The notes beneath the pieces are model-generated. The model saw only the letters and a list, made by a program, of their open reading frames with translations, was not told the origin of the DNA and did not search any database. From Stieleria maiorica (GTDB taxonomy: Bacteria > Planctomycetota > Planctomycetia > Pirellulales > Pirellulaceae), in the NCBI RefSeq assembly GCF_008035925.1, contig NZ_CP036264.1, positions 4,214,402 through 4,278,401 on the forward strand: a DNA stretch of 64,000 bases, in the 5' to 3' direction. Below, one piece after another: positions 1 through 6,988 of the stretch. Each line of letters opens with the position of its first letter. Positions within the stretch are counted from its first letter, which is position 1. The position numbers and the translations under genes are program-made.

Positions 1-1171
1 GGTCGCCGCCGGTCTGTGTGAATGAGGTTGACTTCTCGTCGGCCCGGCAGAACGTCAGTTGGCCGCGGTCGCGGGTGCGGACGACAAGAGGAGACGCCGC
101 GTTGCCCGGAGCTTCTTGATAGATGACTTGGTCGACTCCGTCGTGGGAAAGTAGCTGCTGGACCACGCGGTCGCGCAGCACCTCGCTGTCTGTCGCGGAG
201 TAGATTGCAGCGGCTCGCATGTTCGGACAGATCAGCAACTCGTCATCATCCCCGAAGCCTGCCGCGGTCTCTGCGATCGAGAATTCGCTCAGCAAATCGT
301 CCAACTTGAGCACGTCGGGCGAATCTTCCCATTGGACTTGCCCGTGATCACCGACGATGACGAACGAGTATTCGGTTCCGACTTTGCTCCAGCCTCCGAT
401 CGTTTCGACGAAGTCGGCCAGGAACTCGTCGAACCGCTCCACGCAGGTGGCCGCCGCTTCCTCCAAGCCGGCTTCATGCCCCCGATCATCATTGATCGGA
501 AAGTAAGCGAGCGTAAACTGCGGTAGCGCGTCGGCTTCGGCAAGCGCCATCAAGCAGGCGATCGTGGTTTCGTCGTGGAATCCGTAACGGCCCAGCAGGC
601 CGGATTTCATCCCCGAAACCTCAACGTCGTCGGGAAGTCCGTGAACGAAGTCGCCGAGTTTTAAAAACTTCGGTCCTCGAACCGTCTCGCTCAGGCTTCC
701 CGCGGCCATTCGCAACGTCAACGGAGTGGAGCGAGCGTGTTCATGCGGACCGCGAAACCACATGTAATTGAGACAGGCTGACTCGATCCCCTGTTCGAAA
801 AGGTGTTCGTAAACCAGGGGCGCGTGAAGCCGTTCAAAATTGAGTCGGTCACCGAAGTCTTTCAGGTACTCGTGCAGGCCTTCTTGGAGCGCCAAACGTA
901 GGTCGTCGCCGAAATAAGCCGCATCGTTATTCTTCGGATCCAGCCAGCAGGCGCCCTCGATTCCATGGCGACGCGGGTACTCGCCGGTTGCGATGGAACA
1001 CGTTGCCGCCGGTGTGATCGAAGGGAAGATCGACAGGCAGGGTAAAAGCGAGCCGCCTTGCTCGAGCAACGTGGCCAAAGCGGGAAGCCGAGCTTTATCG
1101 AGGAATCGTCGAACGACGGGCTCTGAAAGCGCGTCGATGACGAACAACACACAGCGCTTGGTTTGGGACAT
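1..1171 (-). CDS. Type I phosphodiesterase / nucleotide pyrophosphatase family protein (3' end outside window)
   Basis: The reading frame opens at ATG 1171 and stays open to the left edge, giving about 390 residues with the C-terminus missing. It begins MSQTKRCVLFVIDALSEPVV, where Asp13 fits the first metal ligand of the alkaline-phosphatase-like fold. SITPAATCSIATGEYPRRHG follows, which carries the Thr nucleophile region typical of nucleotide pyrophosphatase/phosphodiesterases, and a later FVIVGDHGQVQW supplies the D-H-G metal site. Such enzymes hydrolyse phosphodiester or phosphomonoester bonds; the substrate cannot be told. There is no signal peptide, so it looks cytoplasmic. It lies 47 nt downstream of the DUF2383 gene on the same strand and probably shares that gene's sigma-54 promoter. 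No convincing ribosome binding site is visible, consistent with translational dependence on the upstream gene. Confidence 0.85.
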   Translation of the reverse strand, partial: MSQTKRCVLFVIDALSEPVVRRFLDKARLPALATLLEQGGSLLPCLSIFPSITPAATCSIATGEYPRRHGIEGACWLDPKNNDAAYFGDDLRLALQEGLHEYLKDFGDRLNFERLHAPLVYEHLFEQGIESACLNYMWFRGPHEHARSTPLTLRMAAGSLSETVRGPKFLKLGDFVHGLPDDVEVSGMKSGLLGRYGFHDETTIACLMALAEADALPQFTLAYFPINDDRGHEAGLEEAAATCVERFDEFLADFVETIGGWSKVGTEYSFVIVGDHGQVQWEDSPDVLKLDDLLSEFSIAETAAGFGDDDELLICPNMRAAAIYSATDSEVLRDRVVQQLLSHDGVDQVIYQEAPGNAASPLVVRTRDRGQLTFCRADEKSTSFTQTGGD

Positions 1172-1218
1172 TGCGTTTCAGGGGTTGGTGTAGATTGACC
1201 GGGTCGACGAACCGAATC

Positions 1219-1710
1219 TCAACTACTTTCGTCGTCCAGTCGCTCGTGTGGTGGTTGACCGCTGATTCGTTCCCTCTCCCGTCGGATGGAATCGAGATGC
1301 TGACGGAGGCGATCGGCCAGTTCGGTTGAGGTCGCCGGTGTCATCAGAGCCAGTGTTTCGTCGTAGGCATTTTCAAGCATCTTTTCGACATGCCGGATGT
1401 CGCGAAGAATCTCCGCTATGTCCCGGCCGATCAAATTTGCCTTGAGATCTAGCCAGCTGCCGTGCAACTTAGCCAGCCAGCTACCGTCTTTCACCGGGCG
1501 AACACCGCCGACTTGGACGAAGGTTTGCAACTCGGACGCAAATTTGAGTCGTTGTCGGTTCAGTTGAACCACGTGATCGGAAAGTTCGCTGTCACCGAGA
1601 TGGGCTGCGGCGTCATTGTAGCCTTCCGCGGAATCGATATTCGCTTGGATCAAATCCTGAAGCCGTTGGACCATTTCGTCGGTCAGCGGCGGGTTGGTGT
1701 CAACCGACAT
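1219..1710 (-). CDS. DUF2383 / PA2169-type four-helix-bundle stress protein
   Basis: A 163-residue protein starting MSVDTNPPLTDEMVQRLQDL. The frame is open further upstream, but that part would overlap the promoter and reads as unstructured Arg/Pro-rich sequence, so the internal ATG at 1710 is preferred. The sequence is almost wholly helical and charged, with the ferritin-like pattern LIQANIDSAEGYNDAA near residue 20 that characterises DUF2383 (PA2169 family). Proteins of this family are ferritin-like and found among general-stress genes; a biochemical role is not settled. It is the first gene of a minus-strand unit with the phosphodiesterase, and its upstream region carries a sigma-54 promoter at 1776-1791 (minus). 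Confidence 0.8.
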   Translation of the reverse strand: MSVDTNPPLTDEMVQRLQDLIQANIDSAEGYNDAAAHLGDSELSDHVVQLNRQRLKFASELQTFVQVGGVRPVKDGSWLAKLHGSWLDLKANLIGRDIAEILRDIRHVEKMLENAYDETLALMTPATSTELADRLRQHLDSIRRERERISGQPPHERLDDESS

Positions 1711-1775
1711 GTTGTCAATACCCTGCGTCAACGGTAGGGAGGGATCGGAGGAAAGATAACTTTCGGTCACCCGGA

Positions 1776-1791
1776 CGCAACCGATGTGCCA
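1776..1791 (-). promoter_or_regulatory. Sigma-54 (-24/-12) promoter for the DUF2383 gene
   Basis: On the minus strand the sequence is TGGCACATCGGTTGCG, matching the consensus TGGCACR-N4-TTGCW except at the final position, with the required GG-N10-GC spacing. The expected transcription start near 1764 leaves a leader of about 54 nt before the ATG at 1710. It stands back to back with the plus-strand promoter at 1981. Confidence 0.75.
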
Positions 1792-1980
1792 AAAACGTGG
1801 TGTGGTTGGCCGATGATCTCGCGACGGCCTGACGCGGGGGGACTGCATTCGGGTTGTCCGGAAATCAGTTGACGGGCGAGTCGCATCCCGGATCACTTTG
1901 TCGGTCGGTGACCTGCCACGTTGATCGCTTTGAAGTCAGTCGGCTGGCAGACCGGGTGGGAGGGCGGTTGGTTGATCCGT

Positions 1981-1996
1981 TGGCACAGTGTTCGCA
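1981..1996 (+). promoter_or_regulatory. Sigma-54 (-24/-12) promoter for the DUF4235 gene
   Basis: TGGCACAGTGTTCGCA fits TGGCACR-N4-TTGCW with one mismatch (TCGC for TTGC) and correct GG-N10-GC spacing. Expected start of transcription is near 2007, about 77 nt before the ATG at 2084. The roughly 190 bp between this and the opposite sigma-54 promoter at 1791 hold no gene I can support and could contain a shared activator site. Confidence 0.7.
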
Positions 1997-2083
1997 TTAG
2001 CTGCCAATTGGGAGGGCCGCGAGTGTTCCCTGTTATCCGACTCGCCCCTGAAATCCATTCTTCTTACAGGAGTCTTTAAGACG

Positions 2084-2413
2084 ATGCACGATACGATCCA
2101 CCAACCATTGGAAGACCTGCGCGACAAATTCGGCCAGGCGACGGGCTTGGGTGACACGCCGGAAAGAAACCCGGGAATCACCAAGAGCGAAGCGGTGGTC
2201 GCGTTTGCCGCTGCGACTGCGTCCACGTTTGTCATGCGAGAGGCGTTGGAGGCCGTCTGGCGCAAGTCGGTTGGTCAGCCGCCGCCAAAAAACCCGGCCT
2301 CGCACACGGTGAGTTGGAAAGAAGCACTGCTTTGGGGGGCTTTGTCGGGTGCAGTGATCGGTGCCGCCCGGATCGCCTCGCGCCGCACGGCGTCGGGTGT
2401 TTACCGCCGGTGA
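2084..2413 (+). CDS. DUF4235 family small membrane protein
   Basis: A 109-residue protein starting MHDTIHQPLEDLRDKFGQATG. The ATG at 2084 is chosen over an earlier in-frame ATG because it has a clear AGGAG site 9-10 nt upstream and leaves room for the sigma-54 promoter. The C-terminal part, KEALLWGALSGAVIGAARIA followed by an Arg-rich end, is the membrane-segment signature of DUF4235; a second hydrophobic stretch, AVVAFAAATASTFVMREALE, lies near residue 33. No enzymatic residues are evident. DUF4235 genes often sit near YihY and DUF1206 genes, as here, which suggests an envelope-stress role; that role is inference. Confidence 0.75.
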   Translation: MHDTIHQPLEDLRDKFGQATGLGDTPERNPGITKSEAVVAFAAATASTFVMREALEAVWRKSVGQPPPKNPASHTVSWKEALLWGALSGAVIGAARIASRRTASGVYRR

Positions 2414-2633
2414 ATCGGGCGACGATTCTAAGGTAACGGGACGGCTGGTGTTTCGTGGCTGCTGGGCATGGTCGATTCACCAACCAGACGTCGCTACGGC
2501 CCAGTCGTAGCCATCTTGATTTGTGCGAGAAGGAACCAAGGCGAATGTTTCCTTGCCCGGGCCTTGCGCGGAAACCTTGCGCTTTGAGCCGGAGATCTCC
2601 TCTTCGTCGAGTTGTAAGGAGGGCTCAAACAAT

Positions 2634-2649
2634 TGGCATGGTATCTGCG
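2634..2649 (+). promoter_or_regulatory. Sigma-54 (-24/-12) promoter for the DUF5658 gene
   Basis: TGGCATGGTATCTGCG carries GG-N10-GC and the TGGCAYG form of the -24 box; the -12 box is CTGC. The transcription start would be near 2661, about 80 nt before the GTG at 2741. The rest of the 327-nt gap (2414-2740) shows no gene or terminator I can support. Confidence 0.65.
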
Positions 2650-2740
2650 TCGGTCGACACATCGCTTCAGCCGACGCGCCTTTGACCCAATGTGATGTTC
2701 GGTTCGAGCAGAACCGTTCGTACTCGTTGGGGGAGCAGTC

Positions 2741-3118
2741 GTGCAAGCAACACACAGGAAGATTGAGTTCGTAAATCCGGCGCCCGCTGTAAGCCTCACG
2801 CGGGAGTTTGATCGGGCGTCACGGGTTCTAAGCTTTGGATTGATCCTGGCCCTTCTCAATTGGTACGACCTTGAAATGACGCTGTCGGCATTTCAGGCCG
2901 GTGTGTTGTATGAAGCGAATCCGATCGCCGAGTGGTTGCTTTCGGCGCACGGGGCGATCGGCTTGCGTGTGTTCAAAGCAGCGATGGTCAGTGTCGCAAT
3001 GGTCGGATTCCTAGCCGGCCGTCGTCATTGGATGGCCGAGCTTGGATGTCTGGTTTCGATCGTGATCTACACCGTTGTTGCGTTCGCGTGGGTGTTTTAC
3101 CCGCTCGACTTCTCTTAG
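2741..3118 (+). CDS. DUF5658-like small integral membrane protein
   Basis: A 125-residue protein starting with GTG at 2741, preceded by a strong GGGGGAGCAG site. Three hydrophobic helices can be seen: about residues 30-48 (VLSFGLILALLNWYDLEMTL), 70-93 (GAIGLRVFKAAMVSVAMVGF) and 100-120 (CLVSIVIYTVVAFAWVFYPL). The motif NWYDLEMTLSAFQAGVLYEANPIAEW matches the DUF5658 pattern (D-x-x-x-T followed by E-x-N-P). The molecular role of the family is unknown. It forms its own unit between a sigma-54 promoter (2634) and a hairpin terminator (3137). Confidence 0.7.
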   Translation: MQATHRKIEFVNPAPAVSLTREFDRASRVLSFGLILALLNWYDLEMTLSAFQAGVLYEANPIAEWLLSAHGAIGLRVFKAAMVSVAMVGFLAGRRHWMAELGCLVSIVIYTVVAFAWVFYPLDFS

Positions 3119-3136
3119 GCATTTGCTGTTGGCGGA

Positions 3137-3169
3137 AAAATCGCGTGTCAGTCCACGCCTGGCGATTTT
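3137..3169 (+). terminator. Hairpin terminator after the DUF5658 gene
   Basis: AAAATCGC (3137-3144) pairs with GCGATTTT (3162-3169). An alternative inner stem GCGTG/CACGC shares part of the hairpin. It starts 18 nt after the stop codon and ends in a short T run. Confidence 0.5.
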
Positions 3170-3197
3170 GAGAATTCGGCCGCTCGTGACAAATGAT

Positions 3198-3213
3198 TGG
3201 CACGGCCGTTGCT
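3198..3213 (+). promoter_or_regulatory. Consensus sigma-54 promoter for the 65-aa gene
   Basis: TGGCACGGCCGTTGCT is an exact match to TGGCACG-N4-TTGCW. The predicted transcription start near 3225 is about 47 nt before the ATG at 3272. This is the best sigma-54 site in the window. Confidence 0.85.
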
Positions 3214-3271
3214 TCCCGACGAACTTCTGGGCGAAATTGAAATCTTACTTCTAGCGCGGGAGACTGAAGCG

Positions 3272-3469
3272 ATGGCCAACTACACCGAGCCGACTGTTTT
3301 GCAAGATGACGAGATTGACGTGACCGAACGTTTGATCCATGAACAAATCAACGTCATTCGTCGAAACTGGAGTCCCACCGAGCGAGCCAACCGCCACGCA
3401 CTCGGCCGCGCAAGACGAGAGTCTCTGCTGGTAACGCTGGGGATTCATGGACGTGTTCCGAATGCTTAG
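3272..3469 (+). CDS. Small hypothetical protein (65 aa) under a consensus sigma-54 promoter
   Basis: The protein starts MANYTEPTVLQDDEIDVTER and ends in a basic stretch (ERANRHALGRARRESLLVTL). It has no signal peptide, membrane segment or recognised domain. The ATG at 3272 follows a GGGAGA-like site by about 9 nt; an earlier in-frame start at 3197 would sit on the sigma-54 promoter and is rejected. The acidic N-terminal and basic C-terminal halves suggest a small soluble helical protein, possibly binding a partner. It may be co-transcribed with the secreted protein that starts 59 nt downstream. I do not recognise the family. Confidence 0.6.
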   Translation: MANYTEPTVLQDDEIDVTERLIHEQINVIRRNWSPTERANRHALGRARRESLLVTLGIHGRVPNA

Positions 3470-3528
3470 GCGGCGGTCTTCGGTGAGTTTTAACGCGATT
3501 GTGACCGGGCATGTTGCGGAGAGAATCT

Positions 3529-4551
3529 ATGAGAATCGTTAGCCAATCGCTGCTGCTGTTCGTCTTTAGTTGGTTTGGCGCAGGAATCGTCGTTGCTGAT
3601 GCGCCCGAGCCGAAACCCGGTGTGATCGTTCGGGTGTCCGAATCGTGGATCCAACAGGAACTCGGCGCGTCGATCAACGAGGAAATGGACGTCGACACGA
3701 TGTTGTTGGGGACGCATGTCGTTGGAAAGGCGAACACGGTCGGGCGAATCGACGCCGACTTGGAGCCCTGTCGTGAATCGGCGTCCATCCGAATCAACTT
3801 TTCCGGGCGCGTTTCCAGCAAGACCAACGGTTACAACGGTCCGGTCATCATTCACTCGCGCTGCTGGACGGACTTTGATGCGTCGGTCGTTTTGCGATTC
3901 GATCTGGAGAACGGCGTGCGCCGCGAACCCGTTCAGATCAACGGCGAAACGAGTAGTCGGACAGAAGGGATTTCGACACACCGCCGATTGCTTTCTCGCA
4001 TGACCAAGCGTGTTGCCGCGAAACGCGTTGCGGAGAGACGGGAGCAGACGCTCCGGATCAGCCGTCGCCGTACGCTCGATCGACTCGCGGAACATTTTCA
4101 GCGGCATGTCGATCAGCAACTCGCAGCGCTGGACGGATCGATCAGCTTCAACAGCATGCCGGGTTGGTTGAAGTCGATCTTAGGGAATGAGCATCCGCAG
4201 TTCTGGTCTTCGGACGACACCCTTTATGCCGTGCTTGGTGCGTCTGCGGCCGACCTGGACGGTGAACGATCGGTCGTGGCGGAGCTGGCCGAAGTGCCGT
4301 TGAACGGTCATGCCGATATTCTGATTCACCGCGCGTGGTTGGAAGACCGACTCGGGCCGATGGGCAACCTGTTGGTCGGGGTCAACAGTGCCGGCAGTCT
4401 CTTTTCGACGACACCGTCCTCCCCGCTGTCCGTGTTGGTTTCGATGACGAAAATGCGTCTCGTGTCACGCTCTGACTCTTCGTCGCAGCAGTCACCGTGG
4501 ATCACTATCCCGGTTGATCCGACGACGCTGCTTCAACTTTCTGGCCAGTAG
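3529..4551 (+). CDS. Secreted hypothetical protein (340 aa)
   Basis: Starts MRIVSQSLLLFVFSWFGAG at ATG 3529, with GGAGAGA 5-11 nt upstream; an earlier ATG at 3511 is less well placed. Residues 1-25 form a Sec-type signal peptide ending near VVADA. The mature part has alternating beta-rich and basic helical stretches (a run of RRLLSRMTKRVAAKRVAERR near residue 155), a late segment mentioning SMPGWLKSILGNEHPQFWSS, and no catalytic motif that I can name. The pattern resembles planctomycete-restricted exported proteins. It lies 59 nt after the 65-aa gene and probably shares its sigma-54 promoter. Confidence 0.7.
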   Translation: MRIVSQSLLLFVFSWFGAGIVVADAPEPKPGVIVRVSESWIQQELGASINEEMDVDTMLLGTHVVGKANTVGRIDADLEPCRESASIRINFSGRVSSKTNGYNGPVIIHSRCWTDFDASVVLRFDLENGVRREPVQINGETSSRTEGISTHRRLLSRMTKRVAAKRVAERREQTLRISRRRTLDRLAEHFQRHVDQQLAALDGSISFNSMPGWLKSILGNEHPQFWSSDDTLYAVLGASAADLDGERSVVAELAEVPLNGHADILIHRAWLEDRLGPMGNLLVGVNSAGSLFSTTPSSPLSVLVSMTKMRLVSRSDSSSQQSPWITIPVDPTTLLQLSGQ

Positions 4552-4801
4552 ACAGCTCCCGTACGTCCGGCTCGAGACGGTCGCTTGGCCGTGCGAGTCA
4601 CCGGCCTGTTGGTTAATCGTTTTTGATGAACGAACAACACAGGACGAGCCCGAAACGCTGGCGAGGGGATTTGCTGCGCCCCTTGCTACTGCTGGGGGCT
4701 TGTAGGTCAACAGGCCGTAACCACACCTGCGTCACTTGCATTGATGCCGGCGGCAAATCGAGGCATTGTGAAGGTGTGACGCCCAACGTGTTGCGAGAGT
4801 T
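4552..4801 (+). other. Intergenic region without a supported gene
   Basis: About 250 nt between the secreted protein and the Pmp3 promoter. Short frames here lack ribosome sites and familiar sequence. The segment around 4660-4680 (TGGCGAG followed by TTTGC) resembles a sigma-54 box, but the spacing is one base too long. Confidence 0.5.
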
Positions 4802-4817
4802 TGGCACGTTAGCTGCT
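4802..4817 (+). promoter_or_regulatory. Sigma-54 promoter for the Pmp3-YihY unit
   Basis: TGGCACGTTAGCTGCT has a perfect -24 box and CTGCT at -12, with correct spacing. Transcription would start near 4829, about 63 nt before the Pmp3 ATG at 4892. Confidence 0.8.
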
Positions 4818-4891
4818 CCTGGGATGGGCAGAACAATCGGGCGATCGCAGCGCTCGGTCTTACTTCACCACGAACCTTTGGGAGTTCTCTG

Positions 4892-5068
4892 ATGTCCACC
4901 GTCGCGACGCAAAACAAACTATTGATGATCATCCTCGCGATCCTGCTTCCTCCGGCAGCCGTCTTCGCGCAGAGAGGTCTGTCGGGCCAATTCTGGCTGA
5001 ACATCGTCTTGACCCTGCTGGGATTCTGGATCGTCGGGATCATTCACGCCCTTGCGATCACGCTGTAG
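4892..5068 (+). CDS. YqaE/Pmp3 family small membrane proteolipid
   Basis: A 58-residue protein beginning MSTVATQNKLLMIILAILLP. The family signature is clear: a first hydrophobic helix LMIILAILLPPAAVFAQRG, then GLSGQFWLNIVLTLLGFWIV and GIIHALAITL, giving two transmembrane helices. Pmp3/YqaE proteins are induced by salt, cold and dehydration and are thought to stabilise membrane potential; that is family knowledge. A GGAG site lies 8 nt upstream of the ATG. It is the first gene of a unit with YihY, 63 nt downstream, under a sigma-54 promoter at 4802. The usual length of the family is 50-60 residues, so it appears complete. Confidence 0.9.
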   Translation: MSTVATQNKLLMIILAILLPPAAVFAQRGLSGQFWLNIVLTLLGFWIVGIIHALAITL

Positions 5069-5131
5069 GGCATGCTGTAGGGCATCCGGTCCGGCCGACG
5101 GGAAGCCGCATATCAGAGAGAAGGTGCATCG

Positions 5132-6058
5132 ATGAAACTACTCAAGAACACTTTCACGCAGTTCTCTAAGGACAACTGCACGACGTTGGCAGCTGCGTTG
5201 GCGTATTACACGGTTTTCGCGTTGCCGCCGCTGCTGTACCTGCTGTTGACGGTGGTCACGTACTCGATGACCCTCGCCTACGACGCAGACGTCGCCAGGG
5301 AGAAGGCGAGAGAGTTGATCGAAAATCAGTCCGGTCAGTTGATCGGGAATCACGCAGCAGCAGACGAGATCACATCGATCCTGGAAAATAACCAGCAACA
5401 GGGCGGCGTGTGGTGGAAGTCACTCGTCAGCCTGGGAGGCATTCTGTTTGGTGCAACGGGTTTAGTCGCTGCCGTTCAGGCGTCGCTCAACTTGGTCTGG
5501 CGGGTTCAGCCCGATCCTGAGCAAGGGGGGGTGAAGTCGTTCGTGGTCAAGCGGATCCTATCGCTCGGGATGATTCTGGGGCTAGGATTTTTACTGCTCG
5601 TCTCGATGATCGTCAGTACGGTGCTGGCGGCGGTCGGCTCACAGATCGGTCATTGGATCGGTTTGGAAGAAACGGTCGTTTCGGCTCTGAATTACGGAGT
5701 CATCTTCGTCGTCACGATGGTGATTTTCGCCGCGATGTTCAAATTCATGCCGGACGCAGAGATCGCTTGGCGAGACGTTGCGGTCGGAGCGTTCGTGACT
5801 GCGGCCCTGTTTTCGTTGGGCCGGTACGGATTGGGCATCTATTTTGAAAACGTCGATCCGGCCGCTCGGTTGGGGAGCGCCGCGGCGTCGCTGGCCGTGT
5901 TGCTGGTGTGGGTGTACTACTCGTCGATGATTTTCTTGCTGGGGGCGGAGTTCACTCAGGCGTGGGCGACCGTGTACGGCCGAGGGCTGGAGCCGGAAGA
6001 AGGTGCGGTCCGAGTCGAGCGGCGATTGGTTAGCAGTGATCGCGCGACGACGTCGTAG
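5132..6058 (+). CDS. YihY/BrkB family inner membrane protein
   Basis: A 308-residue protein. The start MKLLKNTFTQFSKDNCTTLAAALAYYTVFALPPLL shows the conserved family N-terminus (Asn/Asp followed by AAALAYYT). Six hydrophobic helices are visible at roughly 25-47, 95-120, 140-168, 185-208, 215-240 and 250-275, with the polar loop ENVDPAARLGSAAAS before the last. The family was once annotated as ribonuclease BN; members are now regarded as membrane proteins of uncertain transport role. AGAGAGAAGG lies 7-15 nt upstream of the ATG. It ends at a strong terminator (6092) and is probably expressed with Pmp3 from the sigma-54 promoter. Confidence 0.9.
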   Translation: MKLLKNTFTQFSKDNCTTLAAALAYYTVFALPPLLYLLLTVVTYSMTLAYDADVAREKARELIENQSGQLIGNHAAADEITSILENNQQQGGVWWKSLVSLGGILFGATGLVAAVQASLNLVWRVQPDPEQGGVKSFVVKRILSLGMILGLGFLLLVSMIVSTVLAAVGSQIGHWIGLEETVVSALNYGVIFVVTMVIFAAMFKFMPDAEIAWRDVAVGAFVTAALFSLGRYGLGIYFENVDPAARLGSAAASLAVLLVWVYYSSMIFLLGAEFTQAWATVYGRGLEPEEGAVRVERRLVSSDRATTS

Positions 6059-6091
6059 TCGCCAGTGGTCCCCAGGAAAGGACGCTGACTC

Positions 6092-6136
6092 AAAACGCAG
6101 TCGTTGGACGTTTGGTCCGGGGACTGCGTTTTTTTG
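6092..6136 (+). terminator. Rho-independent terminator after YihY
   Basis: AAAACGCAGTC (6092-6102) pairs perfectly with GACTGCGTTTT (6122-6132) and runs into a T tract to 6135. The loop also contains a GGAC/GTCC mini-stem. It closes the Pmp3-YihY unit. Confidence 0.85.
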
Positions 6137-6165
6137 TTGGTCGACAATCGATCAATGCGGACTGT

Positions 6166-6200
6166 GTCAAATCAGTTTGAAAAGCGTGCAGCGATTTGAC
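6166..6200. repeat. Inverted repeat upstream of the 57-aa gene's promoter
   Basis: GTCAAATC (6166-6173) and GATTTGAC (6193-6200) form a perfect 8-bp inverted repeat with a 19-nt spacer. It ends 5 nt before the sigma-54 -24 box, so it is closer than a classical enhancer site. It could be a regulator site or a leftover hairpin. Confidence 0.45.
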
Positions 6201-6205
6201 GCGAG

Positions 6206-6221
6206 TGGCATGTTGGTTGCA
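6206..6221 (+). promoter_or_regulatory. Sigma-54 promoter for the 57-aa microprotein gene
   Basis: TGGCATGTTGGTTGCA matches TGGCAYG-N4-TTGCW fully. Transcription would begin near 6233, 38 nt before the ATG at 6271. It lies between a strong terminator and a small ORF and has no other evident target. Confidence 0.75.
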
Positions 6222-6270
6222 CCTTCTTTCTCGAAATTGTTTTTGATCAGCACTACTCGGAGAAAGAGAG

Positions 6271-6444
6271 ATGTACCCCGCAACCATTCGCACCGTGCAC
6301 GGTGTGATCCTGCCGATGGCTCAATTCACCTACGCAATTCGATACTGCCGTGAAAGGCAGGCAGAGCGTGTCAAGACTCGCAAGTGTTCCAGCGGGGCAG
6401 GCGAAGTCGGTGCGGGTCTCCGCTGGCGGAGCGACAGCCAATAA
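6271..6444 (+). CDS. Predicted 57-aa microprotein
   Basis: ATG at 6271 is preceded by CGGAGAAAGAGAG, a good ribosome site, and by a consensus sigma-54 promoter 50 nt further up. The peptide begins MYPATIRTVHGVILPMAQFT and continues to a TAA at 6442. It is basic in its second half (CRERQAERVKTRKCSSG) with two cysteines, and has no clear membrane segment. I do not recognise the family. The support comes from promoter, ribosome site and spacing rather than from homology, so the gene could instead be a leader or a regulatory RNA. Confidence 0.5.
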   Translation: MYPATIRTVHGVILPMAQFTYAIRYCRERQAERVKTRKCSSGAGEVGAGLRWRSDSQ

Positions 6445-6466
6445 GTTTTTGTGACACGGCTGCGAT

Positions 6467-6482
6467 TGGTACAGCCGTTGCA
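6467..6482 (+). promoter_or_regulatory. Sigma-54 promoter for the acidic lipoprotein gene
   Basis: TGGTACAGCCGTTGCA has correct GG-N10-GC spacing and a perfect TTGCA -12 box. A 7-bp inverted repeat ACGGCTG/CAGCCGT (6456-6478) overlaps the -24 and spacer. Transcription would start near 6494, about 77 nt before the ATG at 6571. Confidence 0.7.
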
Positions 6483-6570
6483 TTACTTCGATTTGTCGAC
6501 GATCTGAGTACTACCGTTCCGTGGGTCACCGCTGTCGACATCGTGACTCACCCGTTTGAAAGAGAATGTC

Positions 6571-6855
6571 ATGTTGAAACAAATTTTTGCGTCGTTCTGT
6601 GCCGTCGGCTTGCTGGTCGCGAGCGTTGGCTGTGACGTCGAGCAAACCGAGGAAGGCCGGTTGCCGGACGTTGATGTCGAAGTTTCCGGAGATCCCGGGA
6701 ACCTCCCGGAATTCGATGTCGACGCCCCTGATGTCGATGTCGAAATGGAAGAGAAAGAGATCGAAGTGCCGGACGTAGACGTGGACGTTGACACCGAGAA
6801 GGCCAAGGTGAAGGTGCCGGACGTGGATATCACGTTGCCTGAGGATGACGAATAA
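6571..6855 (+). CDS. Acidic small lipoprotein with PDVDV repeats
   Basis: A 94-residue protein starting MLKQIFASFCAVGLLVASVG; Cys21 ends a lipoprotein signal peptide, though the -3 residue of the lipobox is Ser rather than the usual Leu. ATG 6571 is favoured over the ATG five codons earlier because AAAGAGAA lies directly before it. The mature chain is nearly all Asp, Glu, Val and Pro, with repeated PDVDVEV, APDVDVEM, VPDVDVDVD and VPDVDITLP units, consistent with an extended divalent-cation-binding or spacer polypeptide at the envelope (inference). It has its own sigma-54 promoter and terminator. Confidence 0.8.
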   Translation: MLKQIFASFCAVGLLVASVGCDVEQTEEGRLPDVDVEVSGDPGNLPEFDVDAPDVDVEMEEKEIEVPDVDVDVDTEKAKVKVPDVDITLPEDDE

Positions 6856-6880
6856 TCCAAGCCTCGATCGTCGCGTTTCT

Positions 6881-6920
6881 AAGCGGCCGTTACAAAGATG
6901 ATTTGTAGCGGCCGTTTTTA
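6881..6920 (+). terminator. Rho-independent terminator after the acidic lipoprotein gene
   Basis: CGGCCGTTACAAA pairs with TTTGTAGCGGCCG (one G-U pair) around a 3-5 nt loop, followed by TTTTTAT. Strong 13-bp stem starting 26-29 nt after the stop codon. Confidence 0.8.
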
Positions 6921-6988
6921 TCAGCCCCTGGCCGGAGCATCGTTTCATCTTTCAGGGGTGGACCAATCGAAAATAGTGGTTTGATGCA

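Noticed and set aside
4655-4680. Possible sigma-54 box TGGCGAG...TTTGC
   Set aside because: Spacing is GG-N11-GC, one base too long, and a much better site is at 4802.
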